A stretch of DNA of 64,000 nucleotides. Origin: Psychrobacter sp. NZS113. Its GTDB lineage: Bacteria; Pseudomonadota; Gammaproteobacteria; Pseudomonadales; Moraxellaceae. Positions 38,145 through 46,915 of this stretch are shown here, in pieces (position 1 is the stretch's first letter; each line of letters begins with the position of its first letter). A program made the translations under genes and the position numbers. The DNA lies in NCBI RefSeq assembly GCF_015864825.1, contig NZ_JADYWL010000005.1, positions 186,001 to 250,000 of the forward strand. The letters are read 5' to 3'. The notes under the pieces are model-generated. The model ran no database searches. It saw nothing but the letters and a program-made list of their open reading frames with translations, and was not told the origin of the DNA.

Positions 38145-38455
38145 ACCGAAAGCATCTGTTATTAATGTTTAAAACACAGCTATAGTTACACAATCAATGA
38201 AGCCTGCGCGATGCAGGCTTTTTTTTCACCAAAAAACAACGCAGCAGACGTTTTAATAACGATTTTTTGCGGTAAAAAATATTTTTAAACGTCATGATAG
38301 AACTGTTGCTGGCATGGTAATTCTCTGCGCCACTTATTGGAGTTATCCTTAATATGAATTCAATAAATATAAATTTAATAAAAATAATGATGAAACATAT
38401 TACTCCTTAATCCCACAGACTGACTTTTAACAACATCGCGGCGTGCGTAACCCTT
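38145..38455. other. Intergenic region between ilvD and the antiporter gene
   Basis: These 311 bp contain the ilvD terminator at 38200-38226, then a very AT-rich stretch at 38340-38400 that probably holds the promoter of the antiporter gene. No gene is seen. Confidence 0.5.
38200..38226 (+). terminator. Rho-independent terminator of ilvD
   Basis: An 8-bp perfect stem AAGCCTGC/GCAGGCTT (38200-38207 with 38213-38220) closes a five-base loop and runs into eight T. It lies 55 bp after the ilvD stop codon. Confidence 0.9.
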
Positions 38456-39703
38456 ATGATCGAAAACTATAATTTATTCTTATTAATTTGCGGTGTCGCT
38501 TTTTTACTAGGAGCGTTATTTCCTATTATGTTTAAACGCACACCCATCTCCCTACCGATGCTACAGGTCAGCTTTGGTCTAATCATGGGCTACTGGTGGA
38601 CGACCTTATCGTTTTTAGACCCGATGGATAACGGTTTAATTATTGAAAAACTAACCGAAATTGTGGTACTCGTATCATTGGTGGGCGCTGGTATCAAGAT
38701 TGATACCAAGCTGTCTTGGCGATTGTGGAAGCCGACAGTACGCCTATTACTGATTACCATGCCGATTGGTATCTTTGCGATGGCCGTGCTGGGATATTAT
38801 GCATTTGGTTTGAGCCTTGGAGCAGCTATTTTGCTAGGAGCTGTACTTGCTCCAACTGATCCAGTATTGGCATCTAGCATTCAGGTAGGGCCGCCTAATA
38901 CAGGCGGCGAAGACACACCGCGCTTTACTCTCACCTCAGAGGCAGGACTTAACGACGGACTGGCGTTTCCCTTCGTTTATTTGGCCATAAAAATAGCGGA
39001 AGCATTTAGTGAGGGCAATCGCTTTACCAGTGAGATGCTTTGGTCGTGGTTCACCCATGATGTACTGTGGAAGATTGGCGCAGGTTTGGTGGTGGGTATC
39101 ATCGTTGGCAAACTTATGGCAAGGCTCGTATTTTCAAAATATACCCAAGATACCACTATCTCACAAGGCTATGTGGTCATCGCCCTGACACTTGTGGCAT
39201 ATGGATTAGCAGAGTTTGTACATAGTTATGGTTTCATTGCTGTCTTTATTGCGGCATTTGCCTTCCGGCGTTCAGAGCATGAACACAGCTACCATCATAA
39301 GCTCCATGATTTTGCAGAACAATCAGAGGGCTTGCTTATGTCGCTCGTACTGGTTATGTTTGGCATTTTTCTAGGTCAAGGATTACAGTCAGGTGTTGAG
39401 CTGACGTGGCGTGTTTACATCGTCAGCTTCACCTTCTTATTATTGATACGTCCCATTGGTGGGTTTATCGCTTTATCAGGGTTGAATCTTCCTAGCACTG
39501 AAAAATACGCCATCTCAGCATTGGGCATCCGTGGTATTGGTACGTTGTATTATTTATCTTATGCGCTAAACCAAGGGTTCTTCGGTGATGAAGATGCACT
39601 CAAGTTATGGATTGTCTGCTCAATTGTGATTCTAGCCTCAATCTTCATTCATGGCTTGAGTGCAACTAGGCTACTTAAAATGACACCGAATAAGCCTCAT
39701 TGA
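38456..39703 (+). CDS. CPA1-type cation/proton antiporter
   Basis: A 415-aa membrane protein with about 12 helices. The conserved ion-site region LLGAVLAPTDPVLASSIQVG and the following SEAGLNDGLAFPFVYLA mark it as an NhaP-like Na+(K+)/H+ antiporter of the CPA1 family. Such proteins handle pH and salt stress at the inner membrane. It has no long cytoplasmic tail. Its stop codon is 17 bp from the end of the convergent hydrolase gene, and no terminator fits in between. Confidence 0.86.
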   Translation: MIENYNLFLLICGVAFLLGALFPIMFKRTPISLPMLQVSFGLIMGYWWTTLSFLDPMDNGLIIEKLTEIVVLVSLVGAGIKIDTKLSWRLWKPTVRLLLITMPIGIFAMAVLGYYAFGLSLGAAILLGAVLAPTDPVLASSIQVGPPNTGGEDTPRFTLTSEAGLNDGLAFPFVYLAIKIAEAFSEGNRFTSEMLWSWFTHDVLWKIGAGLVVGIIVGKLMARLVFSKYTQDTTISQGYVVIALTLVAYGLAEFVHSYGFIAVFIAAFAFRRSEHEHSYHHKLHDFAEQSEGLLMSLVLVMFGIFLGQGLQSGVELTWRVYIVSFTFLLLIRPIGGFIALSGLNLPSTEKYAISALGIRGIGTLYYLSYALNQGFFGDEDALKLWIVCSIVILASIFIHGLSATRLLKMTPNKPH

Positions 39704-39720
39704 AATTATCAATAAGGTTT

Positions 39721-41118
39721 TTAAAGTGCTGCATCAATCATACTCAACACAGATTCCGTTAGCGCAAACTGACGAATATCATTGAGCATCGTTGAATCAA
39801 AATTATGGACAAAGGCAAATGACAACTGGCGCTCAGGGTCACACCAAGCCACTGAGCCGTTGTAGCCCATGTGTCCAAATCCTTGCTTGCTTACATCCAC
39901 CCCTTCACTAGCTTCGTTTTGACAAATATCAAACCGGCGATGATAACCCAAGCGCCAATGCATCGCTGCTGGCATGACAGCATCTAGTCCTGAGACTTGT
40001 GGTGTGGATAGCTGTTCAAAGGTTCTGCTATCAATAAGCGTTTGTCCTTGCCACTCGCCGCCACTGGCAAGCATAGCATAAATGGTTGCCAATGCCTGAG
40101 CTGAGGCGACACCATTGGCGGCTGGAATCACGGCCTGTAGCGTTTCACGACTATGATAATCGATCGCTTGTTTTCCAACTGGTATGAGCGCTGCCTTATA
40201 GTTTTTTAGATTGAGCTTGCTCGTGTCAAAGTACAAACGATTAATATAAGCCGTGTCCAACACAGGTAAGCTGGTTCGCTCATCAGCTTGACCAATATCT
40301 GCTGATTTCATATTCGCTAAGGCTTGCTGCTGCCAACATGCATAACTAGGCAGGTTTTCGTAAGCACGTAACACACTTTGTGAATCTACCTTTAAGGTTG
40401 GTTTTTGACGCTTACTACGCAGTTGTGAGTTGTCTTCATTTGAAGACTCAAAATCTTTAGCCAGCTTTGCCACTTGGTTGACTTTGCTTGCTGGTACGCC
40501 AAAGTAACAGCTATCAGCAATACCTAAAGGCTCAGTGAGATAATGGTGCAGCGCCTCAGCCAAAGACAGTTCAGTAACGGCTTCTATCACACCGCCCAAT
40601 ACCCAACCATAGACTAAAGCACTATAAGCACTGTCATATAGCTCGGCATGGTCTGGTGCAGTGATCGGCATGGCAGCAACCGTCTTGAGCATGTATTCCC
40701 AATCAAGCAACGCCTCACTGTCTACCTCGATACTTTGAATGGAAAATAAATTGGCTTGGTGTGACATCACATTGCGTAGCGTAATCTCACCTTTATCCTG
40801 TGCCGAAAATACTGGCCAATAGTGCGCAATAGGCGTGTCATAATCAAGCATCTGCTGCGAAACCAGTACATGTACCAGCGTCGCCAATATGCCTTTACCT
40901 GTCGAAAAGTTTATCGCTAAAGTGTCAGGCTGCCATGACATATCCAAACGTGCCAACCCCGTACTTGCCTGAGCAATACACTTGCCAGCCTGATAGACAG
41001 CCACCGCACCACCTGCTGGCGCATCATCCAGCTGTAAATCGGTGAGCAGTTGCTGTAAGTGCTGCTGAAGCTGTGTATTGATCTGATTATTATGATTGGT
41101 TTTATTATTATCGGTCAT
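39721..41118 (-). CDS. Serine hydrolase, beta-lactamase/EstB family
   Basis: A 465-aa protein of the class C beta-lactamase-like fold. The nucleophile motif STGK is at residues 72-75 and the second motif YSA is in DSAYSALVYGW (about residue 167). No signal peptide is visible, so it is probably a cytoplasmic esterase or peptidase of the EstB/LpqK type rather than a resistance enzyme. An extra charged segment (SSNEDNSQLRSKRQKP) lies near residue 225. The N-terminal 25 residues are Asn/Gln-rich. Confidence 0.83.
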   Translation of the reverse strand: MTDNNKTNHNNQINTQLQQHLQQLLTDLQLDDAPAGGAVAVYQAGKCIAQASTGLARLDMSWQPDTLAINFSTGKGILATLVHVLVSQQMLDYDTPIAHYWPVFSAQDKGEITLRNVMSHQANLFSIQSIEVDSEALLDWEYMLKTVAAMPITAPDHAELYDSAYSALVYGWVLGGVIEAVTELSLAEALHHYLTEPLGIADSCYFGVPASKVNQVAKLAKDFESSNEDNSQLRSKRQKPTLKVDSQSVLRAYENLPSYACWQQQALANMKSADIGQADERTSLPVLDTAYINRLYFDTSKLNLKNYKAALIPVGKQAIDYHSRETLQAVIPAANGVASAQALATIYAMLASGGEWQGQTLIDSRTFEQLSTPQVSGLDAVMPAAMHWRLGYHRRFDICQNEASEGVDVSKQGFGHMGYNGSVAWCDPERQLSFAFVHNFDSTMLNDIRQFALTESVLSMIDAAL

Positions 41119-41230
41119 AGTTGCCCTGCTCTGTTTTATAAAATAGCTAAGTATGAAAAACCTTAGCGCTTAGTATTATACCAATCCCAAAAAATACGAT
41201 TAGCGGTGTCAGACTTGTTTTTATTTACTC

Positions 41231-41261
41231 AAAAAAAAGGCCACCTATCGGTCGCCTTTTT
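41231..41261 (-). terminator. Terminator of the DUF442 gene
   Basis: A stem of about ten base pairs with one C-C mismatch (41237-41246 with 41251-41260) has an eight-A run on its left, giving a U tail on the minus strand. It lies 23 bp after the minus-strand stop codon. Confidence 0.75.
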
Positions 41262-41283
41262 ACTCGCCAAACGTGCTTATATT

Positions 41284-41868
41284 TTAACGCGGTACCAATA
41301 GACGATTATGAACTTCTTCGGCAAGCTTAGTCAAACCATGACTGCGCCCACGTTCCATAGCAGTATCCATCTTACGCCCACGCAACCAACCTGCACGCAA
41401 GGCAATTGCCGCGCCAACTCTGTTACCAGTTCCGCAATGTACGGCTATTTTTTTGCCATGATTTTGGCGTAATATGTTGTCAAACGCTAATATTTTCAGC
41501 TGTTTTAAATCCGCCGCGCCGCTAATAGGCAGATGCTCATAGTGCATACCTGCCTGCTCAACCGCTGATGATTCATCAAAGCTTAATTCGTTATCAGGCT
41601 GCAAATTAATCACTAGCTCGACACCCGCTTTCGCTAAAGCTAGCACCTTTTCGTCATCGAGTGCACCGCATACAATGGTGTTATCATCAGGACGAAAATA
41701 ATGCTCAAAAATAGCAGCTAGATTGACACCATTATCAGGAGTGTCTTGGTCAGTCGTAGCGCTGGCAGTCTCAGCCCCATTGTTAACAACGTTATTATTC
41801 GCGACATCGTCATTGGCAGCTGAATTATCAAGTTGTTCTGGGCTTGTTGCTTCCGTATGTGCAGTCAT
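41284..41868 (-). CDS. DUF442-type phosphatase-like protein
   Basis: A 194-aa protein. The first 48 residues are Asn/Asp/Ala-rich low complexity. The rest is a dual-specificity-phosphatase-like fold with the loop HCGTGNRVGA, Cys 145 to Arg 150. The Cys-x4-Arg spacing is that of the DUF442 (beta-lactamase hydrolase-like) family rather than the Cys-x5-Arg of classical tyrosine phosphatases. Members are often linked to sulfide oxidation or to unknown dephosphorylations. No sulfur genes are nearby. Confidence 0.78.
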   Translation of the reverse strand: MTAHTEATSPEQLDNSAANDDVANNNVVNNGAETASATTDQDTPDNGVNLAAIFEHYFRPDDNTIVCGALDDEKVLALAKAGVELVINLQPDNELSFDESSAVEQAGMHYEHLPISGAADLKQLKILAFDNILRQNHGKKIAVHCGTGNRVGAAIALRAGWLRGRKMDTAMERGRSHGLTKLAEEVHNRLLVPR

Positions 41869-41954
41869 AAGTATAAAGTTGTTCGTTAAGTTTGCTATGG
41901 AAATAGTTGTTAGTTAAACGGCAGTCATGTTACTGACTGTTATGCTAGCTTTTG

Positions 41955-42869
41955 TTAACTATCACTCTGTAATTTAACCGTACCTGCCAAATGCGGCTTG
42001 TCATTTTTAGAGCTATACAAGCCAAATTCACAAGTACCATCTGCGCTTTCAAGCTGTGCCACTGGATCAGCAATGAGCTCAACTTCTGCTGGCAAAAAGA
42101 TAGGCAATTTGAATGACACATCAACGGTACAAGCGTCTGGCAACTCATCCATCATGGCAAGACACTTAGCCTTTGACCACATACCATGAGCGATGGCTTT
42201 AGGGAAGCCAAAAGCACGCGCAGATAATGGATGTAAGTGGATAAGATTAAAGTCGCCAGATACAAAGGCATAGCGACGACCGATATCTTCTGGTACTTCA
42301 AAGATACTGTGCACGCCTTCTGGATTAACTGACGGCTTGACCACGACTGGACGCGGCGTGCTTTTTTTGTCTTTGCTACGGCTTGGTTGTTTGCTACGTG
42401 ACAGATAAGTCGATGTCCCTTCCCAAATAACCTTGTCCTCTGATTTAACCGTTGTCACAAAGTCAAATTGCTGACCTTGAGCATGGTCACGCAAATTATC
42501 AAAGGTGACAGACATAGCGACCGTTTCGCGCTCACCAATTGGACGATACTGGGTCACACTGTTATCAACGTGTACCAGCCCTAGCATAGCAAATGGGAAC
42601 GGCTCTTTAACCATCATGTTCATTTGCAGCGTTTGAGACAGCACCGAAAAGTACGTAATCGGGATATTGCCGTTATCAGCAAAGCCACAAATTTTACGAT
42701 AATCGTTTAAGTTACCCTGATCGATGTGCAGATCGTCCACATAGTAGGTCGATTGCGGCAATTGATCTCTACTAACTTTACCATTATTGACGATAGGTAA
42801 TAAACTTTTGACGATATTGGCGTAGGTCGTATGCGCTTTTGGCAGCGCATCATAATGCTTGTCTGACAT
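41955..42869 (-). CDS. MaoC-like (R)-specific enoyl-CoA hydratase
   Basis: A 304-aa hot-dog-fold protein. The C-terminal half carries the MaoC hydratase motif GDFNLIHLHPLSARAFGFPKAIAHGMW (cited in part), with Asp and His in D-x-N-x-x-H and the GMW end. The N-terminal half is a second, degenerate hot-dog domain. The start at 42869 (MSDKHYDALPK) has AGGA upstream; the frame is open to 42911 without a site. It lies downstream of the FabG4-type gene and probably hydrates enoyl-CoA or dehydrates 3-hydroxyacyl-CoA. Confidence 0.85.
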   Translation of the reverse strand: MSDKHYDALPKAHTTYANIVKSLLPIVNNGKVSRDQLPQSTYYVDDLHIDQGNLNDYRKICGFADNGNIPITYFSVLSQTLQMNMMVKEPFPFAMLGLVHVDNSVTQYRPIGERETVAMSVTFDNLRDHAQGQQFDFVTTVKSEDKVIWEGTSTYLSRSKQPSRSKDKKSTPRPVVVKPSVNPEGVHSIFEVPEDIGRRYAFVSGDFNLIHLHPLSARAFGFPKAIAHGMWSKAKCLAMMDELPDACTVDVSFKLPIFLPAEVELIADPVAQLESADGTCEFGLYSSKNDKPHLAGTVKLQSDS

Positions 42870-43216
42870 AATAAATCCTAAGTGGGGCTTGAGCAAATTT
42901 TCTTGGTGCATACAGAGATGCTATAAAGTCGTTCGTTAAGGCTTACCAGTAAACTGTATCTTAAGCGCTATACTCAATCCAAAGTATAAATAATCTACGT
43001 GATTTTTAATACAGGTTACAAGCACTTATTATAACGAAAAATAATTTGGCTGATGGTTTCTGTGTTTTTATCATAAAAAAGCCACCCTTGGGCAGCTTTA
43101 TTACGATTTATCAGCAATTTTTTCGTAAGCATATGTGATGCAAGTAATAAACGATGCGCTATATTATATATTTACTATAGGCTTAATCATTACTTATGTC
43201 TACTTAGAAATGGGTG
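42870..43216. other. Intergenic region between the reductase and hydratase genes
   Basis: A 347-bp gap with a minus-strand terminator at 43071-43099 just after the reductase gene. The remainder should therefore contain a separate promoter for the MaoC gene. I see no gene. Confidence 0.5.
43071..43099 (-). terminator. Terminator of the FabG4-type gene
   Basis: On the minus strand the stem AAAGCTGCCC/GGGTGGCTTT (two G-U pairs, small loop) ends in a U run (43075-43080). It begins about 118 bp after the reductase stop codon. Confidence 0.65.
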
Positions 43217-44620
43217 TTATGCCCCTAGTAAGCTCTGACCACAGACACGAACCACGTTACCGTTCAAGCCACCAGAAGCAGGTGATGCAAACCATGCGAT
43301 GGTTTCAGCAACATCTACTGGCAAGCCGCCTTGGCTCATTGAGTTCATGCGACGACCTGCTTCACGAATAGCAAATGGAATCGCTTCCGTCATTTGAGTT
43401 TCGATAAATCCTGGTGCCACTGCATTGATGGTCATGCCTTTAGCATTGTCTTCTAGTTGCTTAGCAGTCGCATCAACCAGACCGATAACACCTGCTTTCG
43501 ACGTGGCATAGTTGGTTTGACCCATATTGCCTGCAATACCTGAGATAGATGATACACAGACGATACGTGCATTTTCTTTTAGCACGTCATTGTCTAGTAA
43601 GTAACGATTCAGTCTAGCAATGCTGCCTAGGTTGATATCGATCACCATGTCCCATTTTTTCTCATCCATGTTTGCCAATGTCTTATCACGTGTGACACCA
43701 GCATTATGGATAATAGAATCTAGACCACCACGCTTTTGCGCTGCTTCTGCAATTTCTTTGCCTGCGTCATCACTAGTGATGTCAACGGTCACGACAGAAC
43801 CACTGATTTCACTGGCGACTTTTTGCAGATCAGCTTGCTGCTGCGGTACATCAAGACAAATAACGTGAGCGCCTTCACGAGCCAACACACGAGCGATTGC
43901 TTCGCCGATACCGCGACTTGCACCAGTCACTAGCATGGTTTTGCCACCTAGAGGCTGCGTCCAATCTACTTCAACTGACTCACCTTTGCTAACGCGGACA
44001 ACTTGCCCTGAGACATACGCTGAACGAGCTGAGGTGAAAAAGCGTAACGTCGAATCTAGATTTTGCTCTGAGCCTTCTTCAACATAAATAAGCTGCGCCG
44101 TAACACCGCGCTTAAATTCTTTACCAACAGACTTTACAAAGCCTTCAAGTGAACGCTGAGCCATTGCTGCTTCGATATTATCAGTGATACTCTCTGGCGT
44201 ACGACCAACAATAATGACTCGACCAGACTTATCGACACGGCGCGCAACAGCATGGAAGAATTCATACACTTCTTTGAGCTGCTCAGCATTGATGATATTA
44301 CTGGCATCAAACAATAGAACTTTGAATTTGTCATCACCACCAGTATTGGCTTTTGCTTCGATGCTCGCATCAGCCAATTCATCTTTGATGTCATCGCTGC
44401 TATTTACATAAACATCAGCATGTACATCTGACAAAATACGTGAGATTGACGCGCTAACACTTTTATCATCGCCCTTAGCACGACCAACCAACACACTACC
44501 GCGTACTAAATTCTCACCACTCTCGAAACGATCAAGAGTCACTGGTAATGGCAAACCCAAATTTTTAGCCACTTTTTTGCCAAGAGAAGACTGAACAAAA
44601 TCACCGTAACGGTCTGACAT
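43217..44620 (-). CDS. fabG: FabG4-type 3-oxoacyl-(CoA/ACP) reductase
   Basis: A 467-aa high-molecular-weight FabG. The N-terminal 220 residues form a flavodoxin-like domain without clear catalytic residues. The C-terminal SDR domain has TGASRGIG at 232-239, then HNAG and the catalytic YATSK. Mycobacterial FabG4 of this type reduces 3-oxoacyl-CoA with NADH. Together with the MaoC gene downstream and the divergent thiolase, it can form a three-step acyl-CoA cycle. The AAGGA leader is nearly identical to that of the thiolase gene. Confidence 0.9.
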   Translation of the reverse strand: MSDRYGDFVQSSLGKKVAKNLGLPLPVTLDRFESGENLVRGSVLVGRAKGDDKSVSASISRILSDVHADVYVNSSDDIKDELADASIEAKANTGGDDKFKVLLFDASNIINAEQLKEVYEFFHAVARRVDKSGRVIIVGRTPESITDNIEAAMAQRSLEGFVKSVGKEFKRGVTAQLIYVEEGSEQNLDSTLRFFTSARSAYVSGQVVRVSKGESVEVDWTQPLGGKTMLVTGASRGIGEAIARVLAREGAHVICLDVPQQQADLQKVASEISGSVVTVDITSDDAGKEIAEAAQKRGGLDSIIHNAGVTRDKTLANMDEKKWDMVIDINLGSIARLNRYLLDNDVLKENARIVCVSSISGIAGNMGQTNYATSKAGVIGLVDATAKQLEDNAKGMTINAVAPGFIETQMTEAIPFAIREAGRRMNSMSQGGLPVDVAETIAWFASPASGGLNGNVVRVCGQSLLGA

Positions 44621-45190
44621 AATATAATCCTTATAAAAATGATTAAAATAAAAAATCCAATGTGCCTATCATATAGAATCGGCAACATTATAATTATTGA
44701 TATTTAGTAAGTGCGTACAAAACTGGCCTAACTATACACTGCCATCATAAACAAGTCCAAAAACTGACAATGTCCACAAAAATCTGTAAACAAGCAAGTA
44801 CACAAGACGGCCGCTTTTTCTAGATTTAAAAACCATAACATTATGCTAAAATCAGACCTATAAGTTATGATAAATAGAATTATCGATAACAATATATTAT
44901 CAAAACAGCTTTTATGCAATGTTAATAGTCAACACCAGCCAGTCTAAGAAAGTTATATTATTAACTGTTTTCAAAGCCAGTATCAACCTTATATATAAGT
45001 GTCACATAGTTTGCTAAAGATATACAGTAAGGTCGTAAAAACGCTTTATCCTAAACAGCCATCACGCATAATAAATGATAATATTTACCTCTTATCTATT
45101 TTAAATCTTTTAACTGTATTTTTTTAATTCGATTGAATTTTTTATTATTACCCTCTTTTTCTTCTACCCATATTTTTTAAGGATAATATT
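44621..45190. other. Divergent promoter region between fabG and the thiolase gene
   Basis: A 570-bp gene-free stretch, the longest in the window, very AT-rich. A 63-codon minus-strand frame at 44728-44919 is Cys/Phe-rich and without a ribosome binding site; I do not call it. Both flanking genes are read outward, so shared control sites are expected, but I cannot name an operator. Confidence 0.5.
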
Positions 45191-46735
45191 ATGAGTAATA
45201 AAAACAACCACCCTGATAGCCCTGTTATCGAAAGCACTGTTGTAAAAGCCAGTGATACAAAAAACGAAAATGCAAAAACGACTCCTACTGACAGCACTAA
45301 AAAAGAAACAGCTGTTAAAAAAACTGTAAGTGCTTCGACTAAAGAAGCTGAAACGGTTGAGGACAAAAAAGCAACTGAAGATAAAGCCGCGACGACTGCT
45401 GTTAAAACTTCTGCTGCTACTGCTAAAAAGACCAGCACAGCCAAACCTACCTCAAATCTAAACCGAGTGGCTATTTTAGGTGGCAACCGTATCCCGTTTG
45501 CTCGCTCAAACGGCTCATACGCTGATGTCAGCAACACCGATATGCTAACAGCTGCTTTAGATGGTTTGGTTGAACGCTATAACCTACAAGGCGAAATCGT
45601 AGGTGAAGTAGTGGCTGGTGCTGTGATGAAACTAAGCCGCGATATCAACTTAACTCGCGAAGCTGCGCTAAATACCGCACTGAACCCACATACCCCAACT
45701 TATGACATCTCACAAGCTTGCGGTACTGGCTTGCAAGCGACCTTTGCTTCTGCCAACAAAATCGCATTAGGTCTTATCGATTCAGCCATTACTGGCGGTG
45801 TTGATACCACCTCTGACGCGCCTATCGCAGTTGGTGATGGCCTACGTAAAGTACTTATCAAACTGGGTGCCGCAAAAGACAACAAACAACGCCTGAAAGC
45901 ATTGATGGGTCTAAATCCAAAAGACCTAATCGATTCACCACAAAACGGTGAGCCACGTACTGGTCTATCAATGGGCGATCATCAAGCCATTACAGCACTT
46001 GAGTGGAATATCAGCCGAGAAGCGCAAGATGAGCTGGCTTTTAGCAGCCATCAAAATCTAGCACGTGCTTATGATGAAGGCTTCTTTGACGACTTAATCA
46101 CGCCGTACAAAGGTTTGACTCGTGATAACAACCTGCGCCCAGATACAACTTTAGAAAAATTGGCTAAACTCAGACCTGTATTTGGCAAAAAGAATGCCAA
46201 TCCAACGATGACAGCAGCCAACTCTACCCCACTGACTGATGGCGCTTCTTGTGTACTATTGGGTACTGATGAATGGGCAAAAGAGCATGGTCTGAAGCCA
46301 TTGGCTTATATCGTTCATCAAGAAACAGCTGCCGTTGACTTCATCGGCAAATCAGGCACGACTGAAGGTCTGCTAATGGCGCCTGCGTATGCCGTACCGC
46401 GTATGCTGGAACGTGCTGGTCTAACACTACAAGATTTTGATTTTTATGAAATCCATGAGGCCTTTGCGTCACAAGTGTTATCAACATTGGCCGCTTGGGA
46501 AGATGAAAGCTTCTGTTCAGAGCGTTTAGGACTTGATGCACCGCTAGGCGCTATTGACCGTACTAAGCTAAACGTTAATGGTTCATCATTAGCAGCAGGT
46601 CATCCATTTGCTGCCACTGGTGGTCGTATCTTAGCAACTGCTGCTAAACTACTGGATCAGAAAGGCTCAGGCCGTGCCCTTATTTCTATCTGCGCAGCGG
46701 GTGGTCAAGGCGTGACTTGTATTCTAGAAAAGTAG
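45191..46735 (+). CDS. Acetyl-CoA C-acyltransferase (thiolase) with Lys/Ala/Thr-rich N-terminal tail
   Basis: A 514-aa protein. The thiolase core begins near residue 91 (NRVAILGGNRIPFARSNG) and is FadI-like. The nucleophilic Cys 177 is in SQACGTGLQAT, the His in EIHEAFA, and the second Cys in ICAAGGQG. The first 90 residues are a low-complexity Lys/Thr/Ala/Glu tail absent from standard thiolases (about 395-430 aa). The ATG has AAGGA, and no other in-frame Met lies before the core, so the tail belongs to the gene. It condenses or cleaves acyl-CoA with its divergent partners. Confidence 0.9.
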   Translation: MSNKNNHPDSPVIESTVVKASDTKNENAKTTPTDSTKKETAVKKTVSASTKEAETVEDKKATEDKAATTAVKTSAATAKKTSTAKPTSNLNRVAILGGNRIPFARSNGSYADVSNTDMLTAALDGLVERYNLQGEIVGEVVAGAVMKLSRDINLTREAALNTALNPHTPTYDISQACGTGLQATFASANKIALGLIDSAITGGVDTTSDAPIAVGDGLRKVLIKLGAAKDNKQRLKALMGLNPKDLIDSPQNGEPRTGLSMGDHQAITALEWNISREAQDELAFSSHQNLARAYDEGFFDDLITPYKGLTRDNNLRPDTTLEKLAKLRPVFGKKNANPTMTAANSTPLTDGASCVLLGTDEWAKEHGLKPLAYIVHQETAAVDFIGKSGTTEGLLMAPAYAVPRMLERAGLTLQDFDFYEIHEAFASQVLSTLAAWEDESFCSERLGLDAPLGAIDRTKLNVNGSSLAAGHPFAATGGRILATAAKLLDQKGSGRALISICAAGGQGVTCILEK

Positions 46736-46800
46736 TCTGGATTGCTTTTAGTATAGAGAGACATGCTGAGCTATCGTTTTAATCAGCATCGTCTGCAAAA

Positions 46801-46834
46801 AATGCCCTTTAATTCAATTAAAGGGCATTTTTTA
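46801..46834 (+). terminator. Rho-independent terminator of the thiolase gene
   Basis: The two arms AATGCCCTTTAATT and AATTAAAGGGCATT (46801-46814 and 46816-46829) are perfectly complementary and are followed by a T run. It lies 65 bp after the thiolase stop. It falls inside the open frame upstream of PPK2, which argues against the longer PPK2 start at 46763. Confidence 0.9.
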
Positions 46835-46915
46835 TTGTCTATAGTTTGTTATTATAAAAGTGAATCAGGAAGCAACATCTTACAAAATCCAATATGCCAA
46901 CCAAAGGTAATATTT

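Noticed and set aside
39721..41118. Reading the serine hydrolase as an antibiotic resistance beta-lactamase
   Set aside because: No signal peptide is visible, and the motif set (STGK with YSA) is that of EstB-like esterases rather than secreted AmpC enzymes.
44728..44919. A 63-codon minus-strand frame between fabG and the thiolase gene
   Set aside because: No ribosome binding site, Cys/Phe-rich composition and no family resemblance; AT-rich promoter DNA gives such frames by chance.
45148..45537. A 129-codon hydrophobic minus-strand frame over the thiolase tail
   Set aside because: It is the antisense shadow of the Lys/Ala/Thr-rich tail, whose codons give Val, Leu, Phe and Ser when read backwards.
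46763..46915. A longer N terminus for PPK2 starting at 46763
   Set aside because: It would have to read through the thiolase terminator hairpin at 46801-46834, and the ATG at 46916 has a proper ribosome binding site.
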